From Brevibacterium sp. JSBI002 (GTDB taxonomy: Bacteria > Actinomycetota > Actinomycetes > Actinomycetales > Brevibacteriaceae), in the NCBI RefSeq assembly GCF_026013965.1, contig NZ_CP110341.1, forward strand, positions 310,001-374,000: a stretch of 64,000 bases of DNA. Direction: 5' to 3'. Under the pieces are notes generated by a model. It had not been told where the DNA came from and made no database searches. It worked only from the letters and a program-made list of their open reading frames with translations. Positions 24,701-33,314 of this stretch are shown here, piece by piece. The position numbers and the translations under genes were made by a program. Positions within the stretch are counted from its first letter, which is position 1. Every line of letters starts with the position of its first letter.

Positions 24701-27214
24701 TCATCTCCTGATGCACTCATTGTCTGGGTCGAACAGCGGCGTCGAATCGATCGATGCCACCGTCACCGGATAGAACTCCTCCATGTATACGACCTGCAGA
24801 CGGTTGCCCAGCACCGCCTCGGCGGGTGGGAGGAACGCCATGAGCACGTGTTTGCCCAGGCTGGGGGCCGATCCCGCCGAGGTGACATAAGAGTGGCGAC
24901 CGTGCCCGTCGATCAGCGCATCGCCGTCCGCGGACACGATGGGCTCCCCGCCGAGCATGTACCGTTTCTCCCCGCTGGCACTCGTGTGATCGTCGACGGT
25001 GAGCGAGCACAGCACCGTCTTCGGCTCCTCCTCGCGGTGGCGCAGATGCGCGGCCCTGCCGACGAAGTCCTGGGACTTCACCTTCGGTCGGGCCATCCCG
25101 ACCTCGACGACGCTGCGTTCGGAATCGAGCTCGGTGCCGAATGCGCGGTAGCCCTTCTCGATCCGGCCGGTCGTGCCGTAGACGCCGAGCCCGACGGGGA
25201 GCAGACCGTGCTCGTGGCCTGCGTCCATGAGCGCGTCCCAGAGCTTCAGCCCCGATTCCATCGTTACGTAGAGCTCCCAACCGAGGTCGCCGACATAGGA
25301 GATGCGGGAGGCGAGCACCTCGAGCGAACCGATCTCAATCGTCCGGGCAGTGCCGAACTTGAACCCCTCATGGGAGACATCAGCACTGGTGAGACCGCCG
25401 AGGATGTCGCGGGCTCGCGGTCCCCACAAACCGATCGTCGTCCACGAACTCGTGAGATCGGCGATCTGCGCCCCCGTATCCGGCAGTCGGTCGGCGAACC
25501 ATTTCAGATCGACCATTCCGTGGGCGGCGCCCGTGACGACGCGGAACCGGTCGTGCGCCAGACGCATGATCGTCAGGTCGGAACGGAACCCGCCGTTCTC
25601 ATCGAGGATCGGGGTGTAGACGACCCGACCGATGGCGACATCCATCTGAGCCAGGGCGATGTGCTGGACGGCGTCGAGGGCGGCGGGGCCGAAGACGTCG
25701 AAGATGACGAAGCTCGAGAGGTCGACGAGCCCGGCGCGCTGCCGCATGGCGAGGTGTTCGGCGTTGATGATCGGGGACCACCAGCGGGAATCCCATTCGG
25801 CGCTGCGGTCCATGACCGCGTCACCGAATTCTTCGAGCAGACCGGCATTCGACTGATACCACTGCGGCCGCTCCCAACCGCCGGCTTCGAAGAACACGGC
25901 CCCGAGATCGGCCTCGCGCTGCCACATCGGGGAGCGGCGGACGTCACGGTCGGAACTCCACTGCTCGCCGGGGTGGACGATGCCATAGGTCTTGTTGAAT
26001 GCCTCCGAGGTGCGGGCGCGCACGTGTTCGCGGGTGCGCTGATGGGAATGGAAACGAGCGATGTCGGCACCCTGCACGTCGATCTCCGGCAGTCCGTGCG
26101 TCATCCACTCGGCCACCGCCCGACCGACCCCCGGGCCCTCCTTCACCCACACGGCCGCCGCCGACCACAATCCCTTCACCTGGGGTGATTCGCCGAGGAT
26201 GGGCGCCCCGTCCGGAGTCAGGGAGAGCAGGCCGTTGATGGCATAGCGGATCTCGACGTCCGGATTCGACAGCACCTCGGGCATGAGCTCGACCGCCTGT
26301 TCGAGCTGCGGATCGAAGTCCTCGTCCGTGAACGGCATCTCCGTGGGGGAGAGCTTCGCCGCCTCGATCGAGGGGATCTCATCAGGGTCGTGGAGGATCG
26401 GCCGGTGGGCATAGGAGCCGATCTCCATGTCCGAACCGTGCTGACGTTCGTAGCAGAAGGTGTCCATGTCCCGCACGATCGGAAACGAGATCTCGCCGGG
26501 CCGTTCGGCCAACTGCGGGACGGGCCCGACGCTGATCATCTGGTGGACCGCAGGAGTCAGCGGGATGGCCGCACCGGCCATGGCGGCAATCCGCGGGGAC
26601 CAGACACCGCAGGCGATGAGGATGCGATTGGTCGCGATCTCGCCCTTCGTCGTGTGCACGGCCGCGACCTGCCCGTCCTCGACATCGATGCCGGTCACCT
26701 CGGTGTTGGGTAAGACCGTGAGCGCCCCTTTCGCTTCCGCGGATTCGCGCATCATCGTGCCCGCCCGGACCGAATCGACGACCCCGACTGTCGGAGTCCA
26801 GAACGCGCCGAGGATGACCCCGGGATCGAGGAACGGCACCTTCTCGGCGACCTCGGCAGGGGTGACGAGGGAGGATGCAATGCCCCACGCGCGTGCCGAA
26901 GCCATCCGGCGACGCAGCTCCTCCATGCGCTCTTCGGTGCGGGCGACCTCGAAGCCGCCGGATTCGGTGAAGACGCCGAGTTCCTTGTACTGGCGCATGC
27001 TGTCGAGGGTGAGGTCGGTGATCTCCCGCGAGTGATCGACGGGGAAGATGAAGTTCGAGGCGTGCCCGGTCGAACCGCCCGGATTCGGCAGCGGACCCTT
27101 GTCTACCTGGACGATATCGGTCCAGCCGAGCTCGGCGAGGTGATGGACGAGACTGTTGCCGACGATGCCGGCTCCGACAACGACGACGCTGGCCTGGGCG
27201 GGGACGGAAGCCAT
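24701..27214 (-). CDS. Dimethylglycine oxidase/sarcosine dehydrogenase-like flavoprotein with GcvT domain
   Basis: 837 residues. An FAD domain (VVVVGAGIVGNSLVHHLAELG; GGSTGHASN with His51, in the region where this family links FAD covalently, as I recall) is followed by the DAO fold (about 150-400, TPDGAPILGESP) and a folate-binding aminomethyltransferase domain (about 430-837, VSHEGFKFG, YVGDLGWELYVT, GRIEKGYRAFGTELDSE). Such enzymes oxidatively remove an N-methyl group and pass it to tetrahydrofolate as 5,10-methylene-THF. Closest in layout to Arthrobacter dimethylglycine oxidase; but the co-operonic etfBA suggests electrons go to ETF, not oxygen. GAGGAG precedes the ATG at 27214. Substrate could be dimethylglycine, sarcosine or another N-methyl amino acid. 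Confidence 0.85.
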   Translation of the reverse strand: MASVPAQASVVVVGAGIVGNSLVHHLAELGWTDIVQVDKGPLPNPGGSTGHASNFIFPVDHSREITDLTLDSMRQYKELGVFTESGGFEVARTEERMEELRRRMASARAWGIASSLVTPAEVAEKVPFLDPGVILGAFWTPTVGVVDSVRAGTMMRESAEAKGALTVLPNTEVTGIDVEDGQVAAVHTTKGEIATNRILIACGVWSPRIAAMAGAAIPLTPAVHQMISVGPVPQLAERPGEISFPIVRDMDTFCYERQHGSDMEIGSYAHRPILHDPDEIPSIEAAKLSPTEMPFTDEDFDPQLEQAVELMPEVLSNPDVEIRYAINGLLSLTPDGAPILGESPQVKGLWSAAAVWVKEGPGVGRAVAEWMTHGLPEIDVQGADIARFHSHQRTREHVRARTSEAFNKTYGIVHPGEQWSSDRDVRRSPMWQREADLGAVFFEAGGWERPQWYQSNAGLLEEFGDAVMDRSAEWDSRWWSPIINAEHLAMRQRAGLVDLSSFVIFDVFGPAALDAVQHIALAQMDVAIGRVVYTPILDENGGFRSDLTIMRLAHDRFRVVTGAAHGMVDLKWFADRLPDTGAQIADLTSSWTTIGLWGPRARDILGGLTSADVSHEGFKFGTARTIEIGSLEVLASRISYVGDLGWELYVTMESGLKLWDALMDAGHEHGLLPVGLGVYGTTGRIEKGYRAFGTELDSERSVVEVGMARPKVKSQDFVGRAAHLRHREEEPKTVLCSLTVDDHTSASGEKRYMLGGEPIVSADGDALIDGHGRHSYVTSAGSAPSLGKHVLMAFLPPAEAVLGNRLQVVYMEEFYPVTVASIDSTPLFDPDNECIRR

Positions 27215-27252
27215 GAGCAGGCTCCTCTCTGAAGGCATCTTCGCCTTCACCG

Positions 27253-27279
27253 GCATCGTTGCGAATTATGCAACGATGC
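27253..27279. promoter_or_regulatory. Inverted repeat upstream of the demethylase/etf operon
   Basis: GCATCGTTGC (27253-27262) and GCAACGATGC (27270-27279) are perfect inverted arms around a 7-nt spacer, 39 nt before the start codon at 27214. It is a likely operator, with the adjacent IclR-family genes the best candidates for its binder. Confidence 0.55.
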
Positions 27280-27378
27280 GCGCTATGTGGAACTGCGTAC
27301 GATGATCGTCCTCCGCCGAGGCGGGAGTGTCAAGAGGTTGGGCCGTGACCGATTCGAGGCAGAGCTGAGCAGTGAAAC

Positions 27379-27410
27379 TGCGTCAGTGCGTCAGTGCGTC
27401 GGTGCGTCAG
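27379..27410. repeat. Tandem octamer TGCGTCAG x4
   Basis: Four direct copies of TGCGTCAG, the third with A to G, lying between the IclR stop codon and the demethylase promoter region. It may be simple slippage or a multi-site operator. Confidence 0.6.
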
Positions 27411-27443
27411 TGCCGATTTAGTGGGGTGCCGACTTGGCGCGGT

Positions 27444-28220
27444 TCAGTGTTCGCGCCACCCGAGGCGGGCCGAGACGTCGGCGGCGGCCTGAGTGAGCAG
27501 ATCTCTCGCCGAGGCGACCTTGTCCTCGGTGAAGCGGAAGCTCGGTCCCGAGGCCGAGATCGACGCGATGACGTCCCCGTGGGCATTGCGCACGGGAGCG
27601 GACACTGCGGTCAGCCCGACCTCGAGCTCATCGACGACGAGCGAGAATCCGGTGGTGGCCACCTCGGCGATCTGGGTGAGCAGCTGCGCAACCGAGGTCA
27701 CGGTGTGCGGAGTGTAGCGGGTCAGCTTCGCGCCCAGGGTCTCGCGGATGCCTGCCTCGCTCAGGCCCGAGAGCAAAACCTTGCCGTTGGAAGTCGCGTG
27801 CAGCGGAATGCGCTGACCGACCCAGTTGTGGCTCTGCACCGAAGCTTTCGACGAGGCCTGATCGAGGTAGAGCGCGGCACCGTCGGAGAGGACGGCGACG
27901 TTGATCGTCTCGCCGGTCGTCTCGGCGAGCATCTTGGTGATCGGGCGGGCCTCCTGGACGATGTCGAGGCGCGCGGTAGTCGCTCCGGCGAGGCGGAGGA
28001 TGGACAGGCCCAGGCGATATCTGCCTCGGTGGTGGTCCTGTTCGACGAGTCCGCGGGCTTCGAGGGTGGAGACGATGCGTGAAGCCGTCGACTTGTGCAC
28101 GCCGAGTTCACCGGCGATCTCGGTGATCCCGGCGAGCCCCGTGCGGGCGATGATCTCGAGGATCGTCACGGCTCGATCCACGGATTGGACGCCGCCCGAG
28201 CCCGCGTCTTTGTTGCTCAT
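27444..28220 (-). CDS. IclR-family regulator (first of two)
   Basis: 258 residues. N-terminal winged helix SVDRAVTILEIIARTG...ITEIAGELGVHKSTASRIVSTLEARGLVEQ and C-terminal effector domain with LHATSNGKVLLSGL, TGFSLVVDELEVGLTAVSAPVR and ISASGPSFRF, all standard for IclR. The start at 28220 (MSNKDAGSG) follows a TACAGT -10 box by 6 nt, so it is leaderless; longer in-frame starts lie upstream of that box. It points into the demethylase operon and probably controls it, using a small carbon compound as effector. Confidence 0.85.
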   Translation of the reverse strand: MSNKDAGSGGVQSVDRAVTILEIIARTGLAGITEIAGELGVHKSTASRIVSTLEARGLVEQDHHRGRYRLGLSILRLAGATTARLDIVQEARPITKMLAETTGETINVAVLSDGAALYLDQASSKASVQSHNWVGQRIPLHATSNGKVLLSGLSEAGIRETLGAKLTRYTPHTVTSVAQLLTQIAEVATTGFSLVVDELEVGLTAVSAPVRNAHGDVIASISASGPSFRFTEDKVASARDLLTQAAADVSARLGWREH

Positions 28221-28226
28221 TTCGAA

Positions 28227-28232
28227 ACTGTA
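28227..28232 (-). promoter_or_regulatory. -10 box of first IclR gene
   Basis: TACAGT on the minus strand, 6 nt before the ATG at 28220, with no ribosome binding site. Confidence 0.5.
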
Positions 28233-28338
28233 ACTCACGACGCGCAACCCGGCCAGAGTCTGAGGGCGTGGGGTAGGGTGAGTGCGGTCGGTGGGCCTCG
28301 ATTCCGCCGACCCCCTTTCCCCGACGGAGCTGAGCACG

Positions 28339-29088
28339 ATGAGCAATGGGACCCAGTCGATCGACCGGGCGGCAGAGATTCTGTCGTTGGTCGTGAGGTC
28401 CGACGACCCGATCTCCTACACCGAGGTGGTCGAAGAGACCGCATTGGCTCGGTCGACGGTCTCGCGCCTGCTCTCCGCCCTCGAACGCAACGGTCTGGTC
28501 GAACGCGACGGTGACGGCCTCTACCGCGGCGGATCGCTGTTCGCGACCTATGCATCCCGCTTCGACCGGGTGGAGAACCTCGTCGCTGCGGCCGATCCGA
28601 CCCTGCAGCGCCTCAGCGAGGAGACCGGTGAGACGGTCAACCTCGCCATGCCGGGACCCAAAGGAGTCGTCCAGGTCGCCCAGGTCGATTCGACGTTCGT
28701 CCTCGGCGCCACGAACTGGGCCGATGTCGAGGTGCCGCCGCACTGCTCGGCTCTGGGCAAGGTCATGTTCGCCTACGACGTCATCCCGCTGCCGACTGGC
28801 AGGCTCGAGCGCCGCACCGAGAAGACCTTGGGCTCACGCAAGGAACTCACCGACGACCTCGATGTGGTGCGCGAGCGCGGATTCGCCATCGTCCACGAAG
28901 AGTTCGAGATCGGACTCGATGCCCTGGCGGCACCGGTGTTCGGCATCGACGGAGACGTCGTCGCAGCCGTGGGAATCTCCGGACCGACGATGCGCATCGC
29001 CGAACACCACGACCGCCTCGGTGCGCTGCTCGTCGACGAGGCGGGACTGCTCTCGCGCAGTCTCAAACGCAAGGTCACCCACCGGTAG
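28339..29088 (+). CDS. IclR-family regulator (second of two)
   Basis: 249 residues, divergent from the first IclR gene with 118 nt between starts. The helix-turn-helix is TYTEVV-like (ISYTEVVEETALARSTVSRLLSALERNGLVER), and the effector domain has PPHCSALGKVMFAY, GFAIVHEEFEIGLDALAAPVFG and VGISGPTMRI. The two paralogues are not close copies, so they may answer to different effectors. GGAG lies nine bases before the ATG at 28339. Convergent with the metF-like gene across an imperfect palindrome. Confidence 0.85.
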   Translation: MSNGTQSIDRAAEILSLVVRSDDPISYTEVVEETALARSTVSRLLSALERNGLVERDGDGLYRGGSLFATYASRFDRVENLVAAADPTLQRLSEETGETVNLAMPGPKGVVQVAQVDSTFVLGATNWADVEVPPHCSALGKVMFAYDVIPLPTGRLERRTEKTLGSRKELTDDLDVVRERGFAIVHEEFEIGLDALAAPVFGIDGDVVAAVGISGPTMRIAEHHDRLGALLVDEAGLLSRSLKRKVTHR

Positions 29089-29095
29089 GCGAGCC

Positions 29096-29157
29096 GAGAA
29101 TAGGTCACGAACGGATACTTTCCAGCGTTGAGAATATCCGATTGCGACCTATTTTCG
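29096..29157. terminator. Imperfect palindrome between convergent genes
   Basis: GAATAGGTC...CGGATA (about 29098-29117) pairs with TATCCG...GACCTATTTTC (29135-29156) with a few mismatches. It lies between two converging genes and probably terminates both. Confidence 0.6.
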
Positions 29158-29171
29158 AGTGCGGTGGTTTC

Positions 29172-30032
29172 TCACCACGCAGTCGAGACCTCTTCGGCGC
29201 CGCCGAGGGCCGCGAGCTGCTTGCGGCGCCAGACCTCGGTGTCCTTGATCTGATTGAACGTATAGATGTGCAGACCGGCAACGCCCATGTCCGGGTCGTC
29301 GAGGACCGGGCCGACCTTGTCGAGAAACTTCCGTGGGTTGTATCCGCCGGGCTTGGCCATTCGCGTGAAGGTCGCCGTGTTCTTCCGCAGGAACCGCGTG
29401 GACTCACCCACTCCGATCTTCGTCGCGACTCGGGCGAGTTTGGTCAACTCCACCTTCCCGGCGATGCCGAGGACCAGCGGCAGCTCGATACCGCGTGATC
29501 GCACCCTGGCCACCCACGAGGCGACAAGTGCCGGGTCGAAGCACAGATTCGACACCAGGTGCGTGGCGTAGTCTCGTTTGTCCCACATGGCCTGGATCGT
29601 CACATCGTCAGGGATGATCGGGTGCGATTCCGGATAGGCGCTGACACCGATGTGCTGGAACGGTGCGGCCATGGAAGAGAGATCGACGAGGAGGTCGTGG
29701 GCACCGACGTACCCGCCGGCCGGGGGAGTGGCGTCCCCCGCGGGGACGAAGATCCGGTCCACAGCCGCCTCGGCGAGGCGATCGACGATCTCCGTGAGCT
29801 CCGGTCTGCCGTGGATCATCCGTGCGGCCAGGTGGGGCACGGCGCGGAAGCCCCGGGCCTGGAGCTGTTCGGCCGTGGACAGCGTCGCCTCGAGGGTCAG
29901 CCCCGTCGACGCGGTCACCGTGATCTCGCGGCCCGGTGCCACGTACTCCTCGGTGCGTTCGACGATCCCGGCCGTGGGCAGAACCTCGTAGCGAGCGGTG
30001 CTCAGCAGCCTGCGCAGCGTTGACTGTGACAT
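29172..30032 (-). CDS. metF: MetF-like methylenetetrahydrofolate reductase
   Basis: 286 residues of the MTHFR barrel: ITVTASTGLTLEATLSTAEQL, GFRAVPHLAARMI, RIFVPAGDATPP, HIGVSAYPESHP, ATHLVSNLCFDPALVASWV and LPLVLGIAGKVELTKLARV. The family interconverts 5,10-methylene- and 5-methyl-THF with FAD and NAD(P)H. AAGGAG precedes the ATG at 30032. It diverges from a demethylase-type GcvT homologue and is near the dimethylglycine-oxidase-like operon, which suggests catabolic use, oxidising methyl-THF made by demethylation, rather than methionine synthesis. A second metF elsewhere would support that. Divergent from housekeeping MetF in the N-terminal region. Confidence 0.75.
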   Translation of the reverse strand: MSQSTLRRLLSTARYEVLPTAGIVERTEEYVAPGREITVTASTGLTLEATLSTAEQLQARGFRAVPHLAARMIHGRPELTEIVDRLAEAAVDRIFVPAGDATPPAGGYVGAHDLLVDLSSMAAPFQHIGVSAYPESHPIIPDDVTIQAMWDKRDYATHLVSNLCFDPALVASWVARVRSRGIELPLVLGIAGKVELTKLARVATKIGVGESTRFLRKNTATFTRMAKPGGYNPRKFLDKVGPVLDDPDMGVAGLHIYTFNQIKDTEVWRRKQLAALGGAEEVSTAW

Positions 30033-30063
30033 CCTCGTCTCCTTCTCGGAGGTCGATTCATGA

Positions 30064-30081
30064 AACTCGCATGTGCGAGTT
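30064..30081. promoter_or_regulatory. Palindrome in the metF / demethylase divergent promoter
   Basis: AACTCGCA and TGCGAGTT arms of 8 nt around TG, 32 nt before the metF-like ATG. A possible operator in the shared control region. Confidence 0.45.
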
Positions 30082-30128
30082 CCTTGCGTCCCGGTGTCTT
30101 CGATCCTACACTCATTGTACCCATGATA

Positions 30129-30144
30129 TGGGAATTGAGTTCCA
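30129..30144. promoter_or_regulatory. IclR-type operator candidate before the GcvT-like gene
   Basis: TGGGAATTGAGTTCCA is close to the IclR-family pattern TGGAAATNATTTCCA and is immediately followed by a TAATAT -10-like box (30145-30150). It overlaps a CCCAT/ATGGG repeat at 30120-30132. Binding by either neighbouring IclR protein would block this promoter. Confidence 0.5.
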
Positions 30145-30176
30145 TAATATAAAACTGTGCGAGCAGGGGGAACACC

Positions 30177-31481
30177 ATGGACAAGAATGTCCCCACAGTG
30201 GATCAAAGTGACAGGCAAGTTCCGATCAACCTACGTCAGTCCGGCCCGACCCCGGTCGAGATGCTCATCGACACCCGTGTCCGCAAGTCCCCTTACTGGG
30301 AACTGTCCGTGCAGCAGGGTTGCTGGCGCGCGTCGATCTACAACCGGATGTACCACCCACGCGGCTACATCCCCCGTGACGAGGGCGGGATGATGGCCGA
30401 GTACCAGTCCCTCGTCAACGATGTGACCCTGTGGAACGTCGCCGTCGAACGGCAGATCCAGGTCAAGGGCCCCGACGCCGAGGCGTTCGTCAACTTCGTC
30501 ATCACCCGTGACGCGACGAAGATCCCGGTGATGCGCGCCCGCTACGTCATCCTGTGCAACGAGGCAGGCGGCATCCTCAACGATCCGATCCTGCTGCGGG
30601 TCGGCATCGACGAATTCTGGTTCAGCCTCTCCGACACCGACCTCATGCTCTGGCTGCAGGGAGTCAATGTCGGCGGCCGATTCGACGTTACGATCTCTGA
30701 GATCGACGTCGCCCCCGTGCAGGTCCAGGGCCCGAAGTCCGTCGACGTCATCGCCGACCTCGTCGGGGAGGAAGGGCGCACGCTGCCCAGCTACGGACTC
30801 ATGGAAGCCCAGGTCGGCGGGCGTGACGTCATCATCTCCCAGACCGGATTCACCGGTGAGAAGGGCTACGAGATCTATCTCAAGGATGCGACGAAGTACG
30901 CCGAGGATATGTGGAACGCCGTCCTGGAAGCCGGCGCGCCGTACAACCTCAAGGTCGTCGCTCCCAGCCACCACCGTAGGATCGCCGCGGGCATCCTCTC
31001 CTGGGGTCAGGACATGGACTTCGAGACGCTCCCGTTCCAGGTCAACCTGTCGTACCAGGTGCCGCGGAAGAAGGAGGCCGACTATATCGGCAAGGCCAGG
31101 CTCGAAGAGGTGCGTGGGCTCATCGAAGCCGGAACTCCGCCGTATCGCACACAGCTGGTGGGTCTGCTGGTCGGCGGGAAGCCGATCACCGACTATGCGC
31201 CGGACTTCTGGCTCGTCTCCGCTGCCGCTGATGGTGAGGCGGTCGGGTACGTGACCTCGCCGTGGTATTCGCCGGAACTCGAGGCGAACATCGCGATGGC
31301 CCATGTGCCGGTGTCGGCAACCGAGCTCGGCACCGAATACTGGGTGCATCTGCCGGAGCCGTTCGCCGATACTCCCGGAGTCCCGGTGCGCGCCGAGGTG
31401 GTCGAGATGCCGTTCCGCCCGAGCGTGAACCCCAACCAGCGTGAGCGTCTGAAGATGCGCGGCCTCGACGCCGCCGTCTGA
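30177..31481 (+). CDS. GcvT/DmdA-like tetrahydrofolate-dependent demethylase
   Basis: 434 residues, one aminomethyltransferase fold with no fused oxidase. RVRKSPYWELSVQQG, YQSLVNDVTLWNVAVERQIQ, FVITRDATKI, GGILNDPILLRV, VQVQGPKSVDVI and GFTGEKGYEIYL match the branch holding DMSP demethylase DmdA and aromatic O-demethylases better than glycine cleavage T protein. These transfer a methyl group from O, S or N directly to THF, giving 5-methyl-THF. GGGGGA precedes the ATG at 30177. The divergent metF-like gene would oxidise the product. The substrate is unknown: dimethylsulfoniopropionate, a betaine or a methoxy-aromatic are all possible; DmdA-specific residues cannot be judged by eye. Confidence 0.78.
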   Translation: MDKNVPTVDQSDRQVPINLRQSGPTPVEMLIDTRVRKSPYWELSVQQGCWRASIYNRMYHPRGYIPRDEGGMMAEYQSLVNDVTLWNVAVERQIQVKGPDAEAFVNFVITRDATKIPVMRARYVILCNEAGGILNDPILLRVGIDEFWFSLSDTDLMLWLQGVNVGGRFDVTISEIDVAPVQVQGPKSVDVIADLVGEEGRTLPSYGLMEAQVGGRDVIISQTGFTGEKGYEIYLKDATKYAEDMWNAVLEAGAPYNLKVVAPSHHRRIAAGILSWGQDMDFETLPFQVNLSYQVPRKKEADYIGKARLEEVRGLIEAGTPPYRTQLVGLLVGGKPITDYAPDFWLVSAAADGEAVGYVTSPWYSPELEANIAMAHVPVSATELGTEYWVHLPEPFADTPGVPVRAEVVEMPFRPSVNPNQRERLKMRGLDAAV

Positions 31482-31590
31482 GTCGGCTCCGATCCCTAAG
31501 ACCGAGCGCGGTCGCCGTTGCGCAAAGCCGGCGGCCGCGTTCGCATGCCTGGCACCCCTCACCGGTCGCGGCTTCTCCTACATATAGCGA

Positions 31591-31662
31591 AGCACCCCTC
31601 GCTCTCAGTGGGTCACCACCCCGTTGCAAAGGGGTGATGTGTCGCTGAGAGTGAGGGGTGCT
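31591..31662. terminator. Long nested hairpin between convergent genes
   Basis: The outer arms 31591-31608 and 31645-31662 match in 17 of 18 positions (one G-T pair), and an inner CACCACCCC/GGGGTGATG stem closes the centre. It lies between the GcvT-like gene and the permease gene and probably terminates both. Confidence 0.75.
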
Positions 31663-31689
31663 GCCGCTGGTGAAGGATAGCTCAGGCGA

Positions 31690-33144
31690 TCACTTTCCGC
31701 GCAGCGCCTTGACCTTCGCAAGGAGTTCGTTCTCGGCATTGGGGCCGGCCTTGACGCCGCGCGGCAACCGGAACATGAACACTATGCCGATGGCAAGCCA
31801 CAGTCCGAACATCGCCCACGACTGCCACGCCAACTGCGCAGAGACCGGGGTGATCGGCAGGTAGAGGACGAAGAGGACGAGCGTGAGCACGGCCGAGACG
31901 ACACCGATTGCGAAACCGGAGCTGCCTTTGCCGCCGATGCGCAGCGGACGGTCCATCGCCGGTTCGCGCTTGCGCAGTACGAGGAAAGCGACGCTGACGA
32001 GGAAGTAGGCGATGACGATCGCCGGCGAACCCGCATCGACGATCCAGCCGAGTGCCGCCGAGCCCAGGAACGGTGCCAGAGCCGAGAGCGCCCCGATGAA
32101 GATTATCGAGTTGACGGGGGTGCGGTAGCGCGGGTGCAGCTTGCCGAACCAGGCCGGGATCATTCCGGCCACGGCCATCGCCCACATGAGGCGAGACGAC
32201 CCCATGAGGAAGGCGTTCCACGAGGTGATGATCCCGGCCAGACCACCGGCGATGACGAGCTTGCCCCAGATGGCGGAGTTGAACATCGCCGTGAGCGCGT
32301 CCGCGGTGACGAGGTCGTGAGTGGCCAGTTCCGAGGCAGGCATGGCCAGCGAGGTCATCCAGATGATGATGACGTAGAAGGTGATCGCCATGAGTACCGA
32401 GATGACGACGAGCTTGCCGATCTTCGCCGGAGGCAGGTTGATCTCCTCCGCTGACTGCGGGATGACGTCGAAGCCGACGAAGAGGAACGGGACCACCGCG
32501 ACGACGGCGATGAAACCGGACCCGCCTCCGGTGAACAGCGGCTCGGCATTGGCCGCCTCGCCGCCGGTGAGACCGCCGGCCAGGAGCATGAGGGCGACGA
32601 TGATGAGGAAGGAGACGACGAAGGTCTGGACGAGGGACGCGACCTTGACACCGCGGATGTTGATCCAGGAGATGATGATCGCGGTGACCGTGCCGACGAG
32701 CGCCCAGGTGAGATACACATCGAAGTCGGCGATCGTCCACAGTTTCACAAACTCGAGGTTCGGGAAGAGGTAGAGCGCGGTCTTCGGCACAGCCACGGCT
32801 TCGAACATAACGACGCTGATGTAGCCGCCGGTGATCGCCCACGAACCGAAGAGGGACACCTGTGGGCCCATTGCCCGGATGAGGTAGTTGTGCTCACCTC
32901 CGGCATGCGGCATGGCGGCCACGAGCTCGGAGTACACGGTGCCGACGAAGCACATAATGATGCCGCCGACGACGAAGGCGAGGATGGCGCCCATGGTGCC
33001 GGCACCTGAGAGCCACTCACCGGTGAGCACCACCCAGCCGAAGCCGATCATGGCACCGAAGCCGATGAAGAGGGCATCGATCGAGCCGAGGGCTTTGACG
33101 AAGCCGTGGTTTCGATCTGTTGTTGCTGCCTGCGGTTGACTCAT
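31690..33144 (-). CDS. APC-superfamily amino acid/amine permease
   Basis: 484 residues with twelve hydrophobic spans. The first span carries the APC signature FIGFGAMIGFGWVVLTG; later stretches include PHAGGEHNYLIRAMGP, FVGFDVIPQSAEEINLPP and SWNAFLMGSSRLMWAMA, which belong to the amino acid/polyamine/organocation group. The most likely cargo is the compound demethylated by the neighbouring enzymes or a related amine. GAGG lies seven bases before the ATG at 33144 (MSQPQAATTDR); a further in-frame start at 33216 lacks one. It converges with the GcvT-like gene across a shared terminator. Confidence 0.82.
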   Translation of the reverse strand: MSQPQAATTDRNHGFVKALGSIDALFIGFGAMIGFGWVVLTGEWLSGAGTMGAILAFVVGGIIMCFVGTVYSELVAAMPHAGGEHNYLIRAMGPQVSLFGSWAITGGYISVVMFEAVAVPKTALYLFPNLEFVKLWTIADFDVYLTWALVGTVTAIIISWINIRGVKVASLVQTFVVSFLIIVALMLLAGGLTGGEAANAEPLFTGGGSGFIAVVAVVPFLFVGFDVIPQSAEEINLPPAKIGKLVVISVLMAITFYVIIIWMTSLAMPASELATHDLVTADALTAMFNSAIWGKLVIAGGLAGIITSWNAFLMGSSRLMWAMAVAGMIPAWFGKLHPRYRTPVNSIIFIGALSALAPFLGSAALGWIVDAGSPAIVIAYFLVSVAFLVLRKREPAMDRPLRIGGKGSSGFAIGVVSAVLTLVLFVLYLPITPVSAQLAWQSWAMFGLWLAIGIVFMFRLPRGVKAGPNAENELLAKVKALRGK

Positions 33145-33301
33145 GAGGTTCCTCGACACTTCTCTGTGGATGGACGAACAGGTGCTGGGCGGTGCCGCGG
33201 GCATGAGCCGAATCACGGCAGTTCCGATAAGGCAGAGTAGCAGGATTCTGACCGTTACCGGTGAGTTGCCGGCGCGCGACGCCGAACCGTTGCGATGGTG
33301 C

Positions 33302-33307
33302 TACATT
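33302..33307 (+). promoter_or_regulatory. -10 box of ktrB
   Basis: TACATT lies 7 nt before the GTG at 33315, which has no ribosome binding site; a leaderless start is likely. Confidence 0.45.
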
Positions 33308-33314
33308 TCGTCTG

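Noticed and set aside
30231..31562. 443-codon minus-strand frame opposite the GcvT-like gene
   Set aside because: Shadow frame; the plus strand has the family motifs and a strong ribosome binding site.
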